From Acidobacteriaceae bacterium KBS 146 (lineage in GTDB: Bacteria; Acidobacteriota; Terriglobia; Terriglobales; Acidobacteriaceae), in contig JHVA01000001.1 of the NCBI GenBank assembly GCA_000688615.1, positions 2,232,001 to 2,296,000 of the forward strand: a stretch of 64,000 nucleotides of DNA, in the 5' to 3' direction. A program made the position numbers and the translations under genes. Under the pieces are notes generated by a model, which worked only from the letters and a program-made list of their open reading frames with translations, did not search any database and had not been told where the DNA came from. Positions 48,433-57,634 of this stretch are shown one piece after another. The first letter of the stretch is position 1. Each line of letters opens with the position of its first letter.

Positions 48433-49867
48433 AGGTTCGGGGCCTAGACTTATGACCGAAACGACCCCGGCAGGGCTGCAACGGGGTCTCTCGACATCCT
48501 CTGCACTTGGCCTCAATGTCATCGGAATGGTTGGGATAGGGCCGTTTGTGACTCTTCCGTTGATCGTCGCCGCGATGGGCGGCCCGCAGGCGATGTTGGG
48601 CTGGATTCTGGGCGCAGCTCTATCGTTGTGTGATGGGATGGTATGGAGCGAGTTGGGAACGACCTATCCGGAAGCGGGAGGATCGTACGCTTACTTGAAG
48701 CATCTCTACGGAGAACGAGGATTAGGGCGCATCTTTTCCTTCCTGTATGCCTGGCAGATCCTCTTCAGTTCCCCACTATCGATTGCATCCGGATGCATCG
48801 GATTTTCGCAGTACATCTCCTTCTTCATTCCAAACGCGGTAAAGCCGATATTTTCTATGCGACTTTTGGGCGTGCCGCTTGTATTGAGTGGCCAGACTCT
48901 TATTGCGATGAGTGCCTGCCTGCTTGCCCTGGCGATCCTTTATCGAAGTATTGTGGCTATCGACAAGATCGTGCGTTGGCTGGGTGTCGCCGTCGTTCTG
49001 ACGCTGGTATTCATCATTTTTGCAGGATTCACGCACTTCAACACCAGGATTGCCTTCGATTTTCCCGCTGGAGCCTTTCACCTTGATGGCGCATTCTTTA
49101 TCGGGCTGGGAGCTGGCTTGCTTGTCGCTGCATATGATTACGGCGGCTATTACAGCGCCTGCTTTTTGGGAGCAGAGGTCCGTGATCCGCAACGCACGAT
49201 TCCGCGGGCAGTTCTTGGCTCCGTCGTCATTGTCGGCACCCTCTACCTGCTGATGAATATCAGCGTTCTAGGTGTGCTGCCGTGGAGGGAGCTGGCTCAT
49301 GATACCGAGAGCCATGCGCGAATGTTTACGATGGCCGTATTCATAGAACGGCTCTATGGACACACCGTGGCAGGCATCACCGTTGTCTTAATCGCCGTTG
49401 CCGCACTCTGCTCTGTATTTGCGTTGCTGCTGGGACAATCGCGAATTCCTTTCGCGGCCGCGCGGGATGGAAATTTTCCGTCCTGGTTTGGCGCGATTCA
49501 TCCCAAGCTGCGGATGCCGCATCATGCGCTGCTAACACTCGGAGCGATGACGATGATCTGCTGCGTCTTCCGGCTGCAGGAGGTGATCACCGCGCTCGTC
49601 GTCATCCGAATCTTATTTCAGTTTCTTCTGCAAGGTCTCGCGGTGCTGTTACCGAAACATAGGCGTGAGCGCAAAGAGCGTGGTTATCGAATGCCGCTCT
49701 ACCCGATTCCTGCCTTGCTTGCACTCGCCGGATTTCTATTTATTCTCTTCTCCCGTCCCAATTTTCTACGGGAGATACGAACTGCGGGTCTGATTCTGCT
49801 TGCTGGATTGGTCGTCTACAGTATTCGTTTTTTTAGCGGCAAGAGCTCCACGGCGCTGGATCAGTAG
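48422..49867 (+). CDS. APC-family amino acid permease
   Basis: 481 residues with about 12 membrane segments. APC features include SALGLNVIGMVGIGPFVTLP (first span with the unwound glycine stretch) and EAGGSYAYLKHLYGERG. ATG 48422 overlaps the lyase gene by 11 bases; ATG 48452 (MTETTPAG) is an alternative start without a better ribosome site. It probably imports the lyase substrate or an amino acid from it. Its stop directly abuts the stop of the convergent cupin gene with no base between. Confidence 0.9.
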   Translation: MDARGSGPRLMTETTPAGLQRGLSTSSALGLNVIGMVGIGPFVTLPLIVAAMGGPQAMLGWILGAALSLCDGMVWSELGTTYPEAGGSYAYLKHLYGERGLGRIFSFLYAWQILFSSPLSIASGCIGFSQYISFFIPNAVKPIFSMRLLGVPLVLSGQTLIAMSACLLALAILYRSIVAIDKIVRWLGVAVVLTLVFIIFAGFTHFNTRIAFDFPAGAFHLDGAFFIGLGAGLLVAAYDYGGYYSACFLGAEVRDPQRTIPRAVLGSVVIVGTLYLLMNISVLGVLPWRELAHDTESHARMFTMAVFIERLYGHTVAGITVVLIAVAALCSVFALLLGQSRIPFAAARDGNFPSWFGAIHPKLRMPHHALLTLGAMTMICCVFRLQEVITALVVIRILFQFLLQGLAVLLPKHRRERKERGYRMPLYPIPALLALAGFLFILFSRPNFLREIRTAGLILLAGLVVYSIRFFSGKSSTALDQ

Positions 49868-50203
49868 CTACTTCAAAAGTTCACGGTAGTCTTCGCGAGT
49901 GGGTGTAAAGACATCGAGGACTTCAGAAGGTTCCAGGGCCGAGGCTTGATGCTGTACACCTCCATCGACGATAAAGCTGTCGCCGGCACGGGCATCGAAC
50001 AACTTACCATCAATATCAACGCGAATCGCCCCGCGAATCACGTAGACGAGTTGATGATGTGGATGACTATGACGCGCACCAACCCAGTCTGCGTCAAAAT
50101 AATGCCGAATGAGCATCAATTGGTCAGTATTGGCGAGGACCTGGCGACGCATCCCGGGCTCGGGGGTGAAGGTCGTTGGGTCCTGATTGCGTACAAAGCT
50201 CAT
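49868..50203 (-). CDS. KdgF-like cupin
   Basis: 111 residues from ATG 50203, just after AGGAGAACAGG. The cupin metal motif is RHSHPHHQLVYVIRG with later GDSFIVDGGVQHQ; the tail VLDVFTPTREDY is like that of KdgF proteins. KdgF turns cyclic 4,5-unsaturated uronates from pectin or alginate into linear ketosugars. It lies 100 bases downstream of the GH38 gene on the same strand and may share its transcript. A longer frame upstream has no support. Confidence 0.82.
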   Translation of the reverse strand: MSFVRNQDPTTFTPEPGMRRQVLANTDQLMLIRHYFDADWVGARHSHPHHQLVYVIRGAIRVDIDGKLFDARAGDSFIVDGGVQHQASALEPSEVLDVFTPTREDYRELLK

Positions 50204-50303
50204 CCTGTTCTCCTGTTTTAAGTTTACGTGACAAACCGGCTCTTCAAAGAAGACGGGTGAGCCGTCCAGCGCCCACCCGGCTCCTTTAGGAAAATGCTTT
50301 CGG

Positions 50304-53300
50304 TTATGGCTTCGCGTTTTGTGGATAGTCAACCCGAATCGAAAGAATCTCGTACGGGTTGATGTGCGCCGTCACTTTATCTCCGGAGACCGTCAAGGAA
50401 GACCCTACCGGTTTCTCCATTAGATTCGTCTCCGTCGCGGCGGTCGCGCCTGCGGGGACGGTGAAGGTTACGTCGCCTTGTTTTCCTGCCCACTCTACGG
50501 CACGGAAGACAAGCCCGTTGTCGTCCTCTGCCTTCTTGAGAGCTGTGAGCACTACATTGTCTGGTGAGACGGATGCATACGAGTGCTCGAGCGGCAGGGC
50601 TCCTTCGTGGGGCGCAACCTGCTGGGCGCGAAGATCGTAGTTATATTCGTAACCCCGACGTTCCGTCAGAGCCTGCTTCCATCCTCCTGCGTGAGGGTAA
50701 AGAGCATAGCTGAAGTGTTGGTGCCCCTGATCGGCATCAGGGTCTGGCCAGGTTGCCGAACGAAGTAATGTCAGGCGCAGGGTGTTGCCCGCTGCGTCGT
50801 AACCGTACTTGGCTTCGTTCAGCAGGCTGAAACCGTGCTTCGAATCTCCGAGATCGGCCCAACGCAATGCGGGTACTTCGAAGCGAGCCTTTTCCCATGA
50901 GTTGTTGCGCGTTGTCGGACGCTCGATAGACCCGTAAGGAATCTCGTAGGTCGCCATCGGACCGGAGGCGGCCAGCGGGAAGGCTGCCTTCAGCAGAACA
51001 TGTCTCTCACGCCAGTCGATGTCATTGATGACGTCGACCGTATCGCGATTGGCGTAAAGCTGAATGTCCTGGACGAACTTCGACTGCTGCCACGTGCGGC
51101 TTACACGAATGACCGCACGCATGGGTCCCTGCTCAACGAGCTGAACAGAGTCGACCTCATTGATTGGCGTCATGTGGTCGAACGTTCCCGGATCGACGTT
51201 CCACGCGTCGTAGTCCTTCGGAAGATCGGCAAAGGTCTGGAGTTGATTTCCGCAGGCTCCCTTGGCGATGGATTCGAAGTTGGCCTTCTTATCGTAGAGG
51301 CTTGTGATGCATCCCGTTTTAGGATCGACCTGGACACGCAGGAACGAGTTCTCCATCGCGGTGTCCGAGGCCTTCAGGTCCGTCTTGAAGGGCTTGTCAC
51401 CAGAGACCGCATGCAATACCTGATATCCCAAAGACGGTACGTCCTGCGCTTGAACCAGCAGTTTGTACATACCGTTTTTCGCATCCTTCGAAATAGTCTT
51501 CGTCGGAACCACGTTGTTATGCTCGTCCAGCAGCGAGATGCCGTCCTCTGAACTTCCGGGAAGCTGCACGCTTACCGTGGTCACACCGGTGTGGCTCCAC
51601 GCAAGCGGATTGAAGACCAGCACGGGAACATCGCCCGCCGCTTTTGTGTTGATGTTCGCAGCCAACGTTTGCAGCGAATTCGCGGAGATCTCATTGGTCT
51701 CGAGCCGGATCTGATCGAACTCTGCCTGAGCCTCTTTATAGATGACGCCGATGCCAGATCCGGCCGCAAGGTCGTGGAAGCCGTTGAAGGCGATCTTCTT
51801 CCAGGCATCCGTGAACTGATCACTGGGATAGCTATTTCCATTAAGCCACGCCAGCGAAGCGTATTTCTCCGCGTTCAGCGTCTGCTCTTCACTCTCGCGC
51901 ATGTTTCGTTTGTGCTGCGCCTGGGTCGTGAAGACGCCGCGGTGGTACTCCAGATACATCTCGTCATTCCATGTCGGGACGCTGATCTTGCCTGCTTCTG
52001 CTGCGGGCGCCTTGTATCCTTTGGCGATGGAGGCATAGTCCCAGGTCGAGGAATGGGGCGCGATCTTCGTCTCTACGTTGTTGAAGTAGCTCTGTGCCGT
52101 GCCGAACTGAAGCTTCGGCACGATCATATTGTCCTTTGCCCAGTGATTGCCCTCATCCAGCATGGCGCGAGTCGGTCCTCCGCCGTGATCGCCAACTCCG
52201 TAGAGATCCATCATCTGCTCCATTCCGGGAGCGCGCTGGCGCGCAACCGCGAGATCGCCGGAGAGACGAACAGGATTCAGATTGTTGTTCGCATAGTCAT
52301 GCGGAAAATAAGACAGCACCTTGCTTCCATCCGGCGACTCCCACCAGAAGAGCTTGAACGGGAGTTGGTTGGTGTCGTTCCAAGTCATCTTCTGGGTAAC
52401 AAAGTAGTCGATGCCAGAGCGTTTATAAATCTGTGGGAGCTGCCAGTTGTACCCAAAAGAATCAGGATTCCAGCCGATGCGTACGTCGACACCATACTCC
52501 TTTTGGAACCAACGCTTGCCGATCAGGAGCGAGCGAACCTGCGACTCGCCATCGGGCATGTTGAGATCGGGCTCCACCCACATCCCGCCGACAACTTCCC
52601 ACCGGCCCTCTTTGATTCTTTTCTTGATCTCATTATTGATGGCCGGATATTTCGTCGCCATCCACTCGTTGTATGCAGCTGCGGACTGGGTGTAAGTGTA
52701 GTCCGGATACTCATTCATCAACTGCAGTGCAGTCGAGAACGTACGCTTGACCACATCCACGGTCTCTGACACCGGCCACAGCCATGCGGCGTCAATGTGG
52801 GAGTTCCCCGTAAGGTGAATGGTCGCCTGCTGCAGCGTCGGCTTCAGGGTTTCAAGCTGCTGACGCGATGCAGCCAGCGAAGCATCGAATTTCGGTTGAT
52901 TGTCTGCGTCCAATGCAGAAAGGTCGACCGCGCCGATGGACTTCTCCAAGGTAGCCATATCCTGCTTTGGCTGCTTCGAGAGCGAGGGCAGAAGCACTGC
53001 CGTCGAGAGGAACTCCAGCCGCAGGTCGGACGGATTGGGACGTCCTTTCGCAAACTCGATCCGTGTAGAAACAGCGCCAAAGTTTTTGGTATCGACGGTC
53101 TGAAGCAGCTTGACCGCGACAAGTATCTTGTCGCCGGGCTTTGCCTGGTCGAAAAGAACGATGGGCTCAAGGTCGTCTCCCAGAGCCACCCGGCGGCCAT
53201 TGAAGTAGATGATCTCCGGAACAGGACCGTTTGCGTTCGCACGGAACTGGAACCATATGCGCGCACCCGTGAGGTCATATCCGTTCAGGGTCTTCGGCAC

Positions 53301-53618
53301 CTCTATCAGGCGGCGATACCAGACAGCCTCCGTCGGGGCCTTGCTGTGCGGCTTGGCTACAGGCCATGAAGAATCATTCAGGGCTGGGTCTTCTCCATGC
53401 GCCAGATCACCCACATGATAGTGCCACTCGTCCGCCTGGAGATTTTCAAACGAGGCAAGCCGTTCGATGGTCTTTTGCGATGGCGGCGGAAGCGTATGCA
53501 GGATCTCCGAGACCTCTCTTGGCGACTGCGCATAGACAAATGGGGACGCGAAGAGAATCATGGCAACGAACGTCTTTGCTATGACGCGCAGCGCAGGAAG
53601 GCGAACGGGAACGATCAA
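50304..53618 (-). CDS. secreted alpha-mannosidase, glycoside hydrolase family 38
   Basis: 1104 residues starting with TTG at 53618, nine bases after AAGGAGCC. A hydrophobic signal segment lies near residues 14-30. The GH38 catalytic domain shows NSHIDAAWLWP (metal ligands H274, D276) and the nucleophile D386 in GWNPDSFGYNWQLPQ. The middle and C-terminal beta-sandwich domains complete the family length. It retains configuration and releases alpha-linked mannose from glycans, here outside the cytoplasm. A site like the GH28 operator lies 47 bases upstream of the start. Confidence 0.93.
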   Translation of the reverse strand: MIVPVRLPALRVIAKTFVAMILFASPFVYAQSPREVSEILHTLPPPSQKTIERLASFENLQADEWHYHVGDLAHGEDPALNDSSWPVAKPHSKAPTEAVWYRRLIEVPKTLNGYDLTGARIWFQFRANANGPVPEIIYFNGRRVALGDDLEPIVLFDQAKPGDKILVAVKLLQTVDTKNFGAVSTRIEFAKGRPNPSDLRLEFLSTAVLLPSLSKQPKQDMATLEKSIGAVDLSALDADNQPKFDASLAASRQQLETLKPTLQQATIHLTGNSHIDAAWLWPVSETVDVVKRTFSTALQLMNEYPDYTYTQSAAAYNEWMATKYPAINNEIKKRIKEGRWEVVGGMWVEPDLNMPDGESQVRSLLIGKRWFQKEYGVDVRIGWNPDSFGYNWQLPQIYKRSGIDYFVTQKMTWNDTNQLPFKLFWWESPDGSKVLSYFPHDYANNNLNPVRLSGDLAVARQRAPGMEQMMDLYGVGDHGGGPTRAMLDEGNHWAKDNMIVPKLQFGTAQSYFNNVETKIAPHSSTWDYASIAKGYKAPAAEAGKISVPTWNDEMYLEYHRGVFTTQAQHKRNMRESEEQTLNAEKYASLAWLNGNSYPSDQFTDAWKKIAFNGFHDLAAGSGIGVIYKEAQAEFDQIRLETNEISANSLQTLAANINTKAAGDVPVLVFNPLAWSHTGVTTVSVQLPGSSEDGISLLDEHNNVVPTKTISKDAKNGMYKLLVQAQDVPSLGYQVLHAVSGDKPFKTDLKASDTAMENSFLRVQVDPKTGCITSLYDKKANFESIAKGACGNQLQTFADLPKDYDAWNVDPGTFDHMTPINEVDSVQLVEQGPMRAVIRVSRTWQQSKFVQDIQLYANRDTVDVINDIDWRERHVLLKAAFPLAASGPMATYEIPYGSIERPTTRNNSWEKARFEVPALRWADLGDSKHGFSLLNEAKYGYDAAGNTLRLTLLRSATWPDPDADQGHQHFSYALYPHAGGWKQALTERRGYEYNYDLRAQQVAPHEGALPLEHSYASVSPDNVVLTALKKAEDDNGLVFRAVEWAGKQGDVTFTVPAGATAATETNLMEKPVGSSLTVSGDKVTAHINPYEILSIRVDYPQNAKP

Positions 53619-53664
53619 CGTATGCGGCTCCTTAGGAAACTGTTCGGCGTCGATTCTCGACGGG

Positions 53665-53676
53665 GTTAGCGGTAAA
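53665..53676. promoter_or_regulatory. candidate operator upstream of GH38
   Basis: GTTAGCGGTAAA differs by one base from GTTAGCGCTAAA upstream of the GH28 gene. Confidence 0.4.
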
Positions 53677-53704
53677 GCAGAACAGTTGGGAGTCTAACGC
53701 ACTT

Positions 53705-53727
53705 TCGCCCTCCATGTGGGAGGGCGA
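53705..53727 (-). terminator. hairpin downstream of HEAT-repeat operon
   Basis: TCGCCCTCC/GGAGGGCGA forms a nine-base-pair stem with a five-base loop, 29 bases after the last gene of the sigma-factor operon. No T-run follows, so termination is only possible. Confidence 0.4.
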
Positions 53728-53755
53728 GGTTAATGTGCTGCGAAGTGTCGCAACG

Positions 53756-54808
53756 CTATTGCTTTAGTACCGATTCCAGAAAAGCAAGCGCACGTGGATC
53801 ACCCGACTGTCCCAGCCAAAAGAACGCGTCCTTGCGCACGGCCGGATTCGTGTTTGTCTGAGCCACATGGATGAGTTGCGGGATACTCTCGTCTTTCGGC
53901 AGTTGACTGAGAGCGAAGACGGCCTTCTTCTTCACCTGCTGATCCGGATCGTTCTCGATCGCATTCGTTAGAGCAGCGGTCGCCTTCTTCCCTGCCTTCT
54001 GGCCCAGCCAGAAGATTGCTTGAGAGCGAACACCGGCGTTACCGTCCGACTTCGCAAGCGCAAGCAGATCATCTGTCGCGACTGGCTCGCGACTGATGGA
54101 GAGATCGAAGGCAAGCTTCTCCCGAAGCTTTGGATCCTGTTCGGTGCGAAGGAGCTTTTCAAGAACCAGCAGCCCCTCATGCCCTCGCTCCGCCGCCAAC
54201 CAGAAGGCTGCTTTCTCTCGCAGGTGCGATGCCCCTGACGTTGCGAGGTTCGTCAGCTCAGGGGTCGCGGCAGGTGTCGCCTGCTGTGCCAAGGAAGCAA
54301 GGGAACCATCCATGACTCGATTCTCGATTCCGGGCTGGGCCGCAAGCTGTGCGAGAAAGCGGACACTGTCTTCTGGCTGCACCCCCGTAAGCCAGGTAAA
54401 GGGGATACCACCTGCGTTCATCCGGCATCCTACATTTGCGGGGCGAACCCTGGTGATTGCTCCATGGTCAAGCCGTAGCAGGACGTACATCCTGCCGGGC
54501 TCGGTGTTCTGGACAGAGTTGTTCACACTGGCTCGATTTCCTTCGAGCTGAATCTCACCGCAGCATCCATCGTCAGATGAGGATCCGTATGAATCCCCAC
54601 ATGAAGATGCATGGTTTCGCGGAAGAGACGGCACTTCATATCCAACCCAAAGCTGCTGGACGGAGTGCTGAAATCGCGTCACCGTCGCGGACAGTCCTGA
54701 GCCAACAGACTCAGTGTTCAGTTGCGTATCCGAGACTCGCGGCTGCTGCCCTGAAAAGGCGATGGCAGACGCACTAAGGACGAGAGCAATAGCGAGGTGG
54801 CTATTCAC
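53756..54808 (-). CDS. exported HEAT-repeat protein 2
   Basis: 350 residues starting with GTG 54808 nine bases after AAAGGAGG. A signal peptide (NSHLAIALVLSASAIAFSG) is followed by a Cys-rich stretch (SSCGDSYGSSSDDGCCGE) and then HEAT-type alpha-helical repeats of about 30 residues over the C-terminal 200 (for example KKAVFALSQLPKDESIPQLI and KDAFFWLGQSGDPRALAFLE). HEAT repeats bind proteins. It is last in the sigma/anti-sigma operon, 29 bases after its paralogue. Partner unknown. Confidence 0.85.
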   Translation of the reverse strand: MNSHLAIALVLSASAIAFSGQQPRVSDTQLNTESVGSGLSATVTRFQHSVQQLWVGYEVPSLPRNHASSCGDSYGSSSDDGCCGEIQLEGNRASVNNSVQNTEPGRMYVLLRLDHGAITRVRPANVGCRMNAGGIPFTWLTGVQPEDSVRFLAQLAAQPGIENRVMDGSLASLAQQATPAATPELTNLATSGASHLREKAAFWLAAERGHEGLLVLEKLLRTEQDPKLREKLAFDLSISREPVATDDLLALAKSDGNAGVRSQAIFWLGQKAGKKATAALTNAIENDPDQQVKKKAVFALSQLPKDESIPQLIHVAQTNTNPAVRKDAFFWLGQSGDPRALAFLESVLKQ

Positions 54809-54837
54809 GGGACGTACCCTCCTTTATGAGGACGCTG

Positions 54838-56085
54838 CTACTTGTTGAGAATCTCCATCATGTAATCGGTAGCCTCTTTGTTGTGCATGATGCTCAGCTT
54901 GGAGACGATAGCCTGCTTCAGTTCGGGATTCTTCTCCGTACGGGCGAGCGAGACCAGATCGTGCGCGTCTCCAGAGAGGAAGAGGCCATCGAGGGCTGCC
55001 CTCTTCGATTCAGAATCTGAACTGCTTTGGTAGGTAGCCAACAGCGCCGGAGCAGCCGAAGCGCCGCCGCTAATCCCAAGGTTACGAATTGCCTTGCGGC
55101 GAAGCTCTGGATCCTGCTCCGACTTTGCAATTTCGCTTAGCGCTTCCATTCCCTTTGGACCGGAAGCTACCAATGAGCCTAGGATGGCGGATTTCACCTG
55201 TGCATCTTTGGTGTCGTGGTACAGCTGGTTGAGGGCAGAGACAGCAGCCATAGCTCCCAGTTCCTGGATTGCGGTCTTCGACAGCATCGGATTCTGTTCG
55301 CTGCGGGCTGCTTCCACGAGTTTGTCCGTCGATCCAGATATCAGGTACGACTGCAGAACGGCTCGCTTTATCGCCTCGTCCGCCGTATGTTGATACACCT
55401 CGGCCAAGGTTGCGACAGACTGTTTTCCTTTGATCGCGGCATACATACGAACTGCTTTCAGTTGGAGCGCGGGATTCGATTGCCCACGGGCGATCTCTCC
55501 GATCAGTTTTTGCGCCTCGGGAGAGTTGCTGTTGGCAAGGACGAACAGAGCCCGCTCTTTGAGCTTCTCTGAACCATTGCCGTTCAGAATCTGTTTGATC
55601 GCCGGCATAGCCCGTGCCTCGTCCTGCTGCATCAGCGCGTTGAGAGCGAGCAGCTTCAGCTCGTCGTCTCCCGTGGACTGAGGGGAGATCGGCTGCCCAC
55701 TACGTCCGCGGATCTCAATGCGAAGTGCATCGCACTCTCGAATCCAGCGACTCTGCGGATAGGTATGGCCAAGATTCGCGCAGGTCTCAAGCGCTCGTGC
55801 TTGCTGACCCTCCTTGTTCTGCGCATAAGCGGTCCAATAGAGAGCGGCATCTGCGCGATCTCCAGCCTGTGAAGCGATCTTCGAGAAGATCGTCGCGGCG
55901 TCCGACCAGCGGCCCTCATTGATCGCTCGCGTACCGTCGGCATATTCATTGCTTCCGCGATCATCCATCGATATCTCGAGCGGAAACTCCGCGCTCGAAG
56001 GCGCTACAGGTTCTAAGCAGACGCCTACGGGCACAAAGAGGGCAGACACAACCAGCACCACCGGGAAGAATAATTTCGTTTTCAT
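54838..56085 (-). CDS. exported HEAT-repeat protein 1
   Basis: 415 residues with a signal peptide (MKTKLFFPVVLVVSALFVPV). A tetratricopeptide-like part (about 55-110, EGRWSDAATIFSKIASQAGD) comes first and HEAT repeats fill residues 140-410 (ELRRKAIRNLGISGGASAAP, SKRAALDGLFLSGDAHDLVS). The ATG overlaps the anti-sigma stop as ATGA. The likely job is protein-protein contact in the periplasm, perhaps in signal sensing for the sigma factor; this is inference from the operon. Confidence 0.86.
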   Translation of the reverse strand: MKTKLFFPVVLVVSALFVPVGVCLEPVAPSSAEFPLEISMDDRGSNEYADGTRAINEGRWSDAATIFSKIASQAGDRADAALYWTAYAQNKEGQQARALETCANLGHTYPQSRWIRECDALRIEIRGRSGQPISPQSTGDDELKLLALNALMQQDEARAMPAIKQILNGNGSEKLKERALFVLANSNSPEAQKLIGEIARGQSNPALQLKAVRMYAAIKGKQSVATLAEVYQHTADEAIKRAVLQSYLISGSTDKLVEAARSEQNPMLSKTAIQELGAMAAVSALNQLYHDTKDAQVKSAILGSLVASGPKGMEALSEIAKSEQDPELRRKAIRNLGISGGASAAPALLATYQSSSDSESKRAALDGLFLSGDAHDLVSLARTEKNPELKQAIVSKLSIMHNKEATDYMMEILNK

Positions 56086-56858
56086 AAAATGGAGACCCCT
56101 TTCTTTGCTGCAACTGCGTTGTTTCGATCGACATCCTCCTGGACCCGGGAGCGAAGGATACGAACCTCGAAGAGCAGGCCGTCGGTATTCATTTCTTTTT
56201 GCAGCTCAACCAGCTTTGTCTGCGACAGCCCCGCAGGCTGGTTCGAAACTTCCACCAGCACGCGCTCCAGGTGGTCCAGAGCGGCTGCAAGAACGGGGTC
56301 ATCGGTCTGATTCAGGCTTGCGCGATACAAGCGATTGGCCGAGAGAATGTCTCGTGCCTCAGCCTGGAGGGAAGCCTCTGTTGAAGGTTCTGCATGCTCG
56401 AGCCCGACCAGAAGGCGCTCCGAGCGATCCAGGTGATCGCCAAGCACCACCAGGACGACACGCTGCTTGCCTGCGTCCGCGTTGACAGCATGCGTTGCAA
56501 TCGAGCTGTTGCGATGTTCCCACTGACGCCCTGCAAAAAAAGCCGCCGCGATGAGGAGACAGGCCGTCGCGGCGGCAGCAAGACTCCACGGTTTGAGGAC
56601 AAGCCAGTTCCAGTGGGATTTCGCTTTCACAGGCTCATAGACAGGGAGAGTGCCGCGAATTGCCTGCCAGACTTCTTCACCGTATGCAGCACTGCGCTCT
56701 GGAACTGAGGGCGGCTTTATGGCCCCGAGATCGCTGGCGAGAGATGCGTAACTCCGCGCGCAATCGTCGCAGGCCTGCAGGTGTTTGCTGGCAGCCGCCG
56801 AGGATTCAGCTTTGCCGTAGTAATGATCGATGAGTTGTTCTTCGCTTAAGTGATTCAT
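56082..56858 (-). CDS. anti-sigma factor (zinc-finger type), membrane anchored
   Basis: 258 residues. The N-terminal 45 show an anti-sigma zinc-finger-like pattern HLQACDDC with the His and two Cys. One membrane span follows (about 91-108, SLAAAATACLLIAAAFF), then a periplasmic helical domain of 150 residues. It should hold the sigma factor encoded just upstream and release it upon a signal. Both ends overlap neighbours by ATGA. Confidence 0.87.
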   Translation of the reverse strand: MNHLSEEQLIDHYYGKAESSAAASKHLQACDDCARSYASLASDLGAIKPPSVPERSAAYGEEVWQAIRGTLPVYEPVKAKSHWNWLVLKPWSLAAAATACLLIAAAFFAGRQWEHRNSSIATHAVNADAGKQRVVLVVLGDHLDRSERLLVGLEHAEPSTEASLQAEARDILSANRLYRASLNQTDDPVLAAALDHLERVLVEVSNQPAGLSQTKLVELQKEMNTDGLLFEVRILRSRVQEDVDRNNAVAAKKGVSIL

Positions 56859-57427
56859 GGGTTCACCCGGAGTGGAGCAAGGCTGCGACGCAGCTTTTGA
56901 ACGGCGCGAAACACTGCCTGCTTGGCTGCATTGGGAGCAATCTCGAGAACGCTGGCTATCTCTGCGGTGGAGCGGTCCTCCATATGGCGCAGAAGGAAGG
57001 CCGTGCGTTCGGTAGGAGTCAGGGTTCCAAGAGCTGCAGTCTGAAGGCTCTGGATCTCGCGGCTGAGCAGGGTACGCTCCGGACCAGCCGCGTGATCGGC
57101 GACCTGCACCTGCTGGGTTACGGGATCCGTCTCTTCTCCGATCTGATATGTTGCTTCGACTTTGCGTTTGCTGGTCATATTGAGTGCGCAGTTAACGGCG
57201 ATGCGGTAGATCCAGGTTCTAAACTCCGATCGAGACTCGAAAGTCTGAAGCCGCTGATACCCTCGAAGGAAAGCTTCCTGGACCACCTCATCAGCATCGG
57301 CCTCATCGCCGGTGATGCGGAAGGCGACACGGAAGACGGTTGGACTATGGCGAGCGACAAGCGTGCCATACGCCTCTTTGTCTCCGTCCAATACCTTCCG
57401 GACGATCACATGGTCGTTGACTTCCAT
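56855..57427 (-). CDS. ECF-type RNA polymerase sigma factor
   Basis: 190 residues with region 2 (about 20-90, FRVAFRITGDEADADEVV then FLRGYQRLQTF and FRTWIYRIAVN) and region 4 (about 130-180, LTPTERTAFLLRHMEDRS, IASVLEIAPNAAKQAVFRA). No region 1 or 3, as in ECF factors. It heads an operon with its anti-sigma factor and two HEAT-repeat proteins. A promoter-like pair lies directly upstream and suggests autoregulation. Confidence 0.94.
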   Translation of the reverse strand: MEVNDHVIVRKVLDGDKEAYGTLVARHSPTVFRVAFRITGDEADADEVVQEAFLRGYQRLQTFESRSEFRTWIYRIAVNCALNMTSKRKVEATYQIGEETDPVTQQVQVADHAAGPERTLLSREIQSLQTAALGTLTPTERTAFLLRHMEDRSTAEIASVLEIAPNAAKQAVFRAVQKLRRSLAPLRVNP

Positions 57428-57435
57428 TCAGCGCA

Positions 57436-57461
57436 TTAGACAAGGAAAGAGGAGCGCGGTT
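57436..57461 (-). promoter_or_regulatory. possible ECF promoter of the sigma operon
   Basis: On the minus strand AACC, 16 bases, then GTCTAA, close to the -35/-10 of ECF factors. The -10 ends nine bases before the ATG, so the message would be nearly leaderless. Confidence 0.35.
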
Positions 57462-57551
57462 AGGAAGATTTTTTGTGGGTGGTGTCGGAAAATGGATCAG
57501 GCGAAGATGGGTGTCAGAAAGATCCGGAGGGCGTACGCCTCACAGATTCTG

Positions 57552-57579
57552 TTGACAGCCGCAAGAGCGGACCGATAGG
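57552..57579 (+). promoter_or_regulatory. candidate promoter of sugar-transporter operon
   Basis: TTGACA (57552-57557), 16 bases, then GATAGG (57574-57579). The palindrome at 57592 would lie just after the start point. Confidence 0.45.
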
Positions 57580-57591
57580 GTGAAGCCCGAG

Positions 57592-57605
57592 CGTAACCGC
57601 TTACG
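57592..57605. promoter_or_regulatory. LacI-type operator candidate
   Basis: CGTAACCGCTTACG has perfect five-base arms and the AAxCGxTT core of LacI-family sites. The downstream LacI gene at 59113 is the obvious candidate regulator. Confidence 0.55.
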
Positions 57606-57634
57606 TAATACCGTTTGAAGCAGAAGGAGAAGTC

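Noticed and set aside
51591..52769. 392-codon plus-strand frame
   Set aside because: Antisense to the GH38 catalytic region; no family features, typical of open antisense frames in GC-rich genes.
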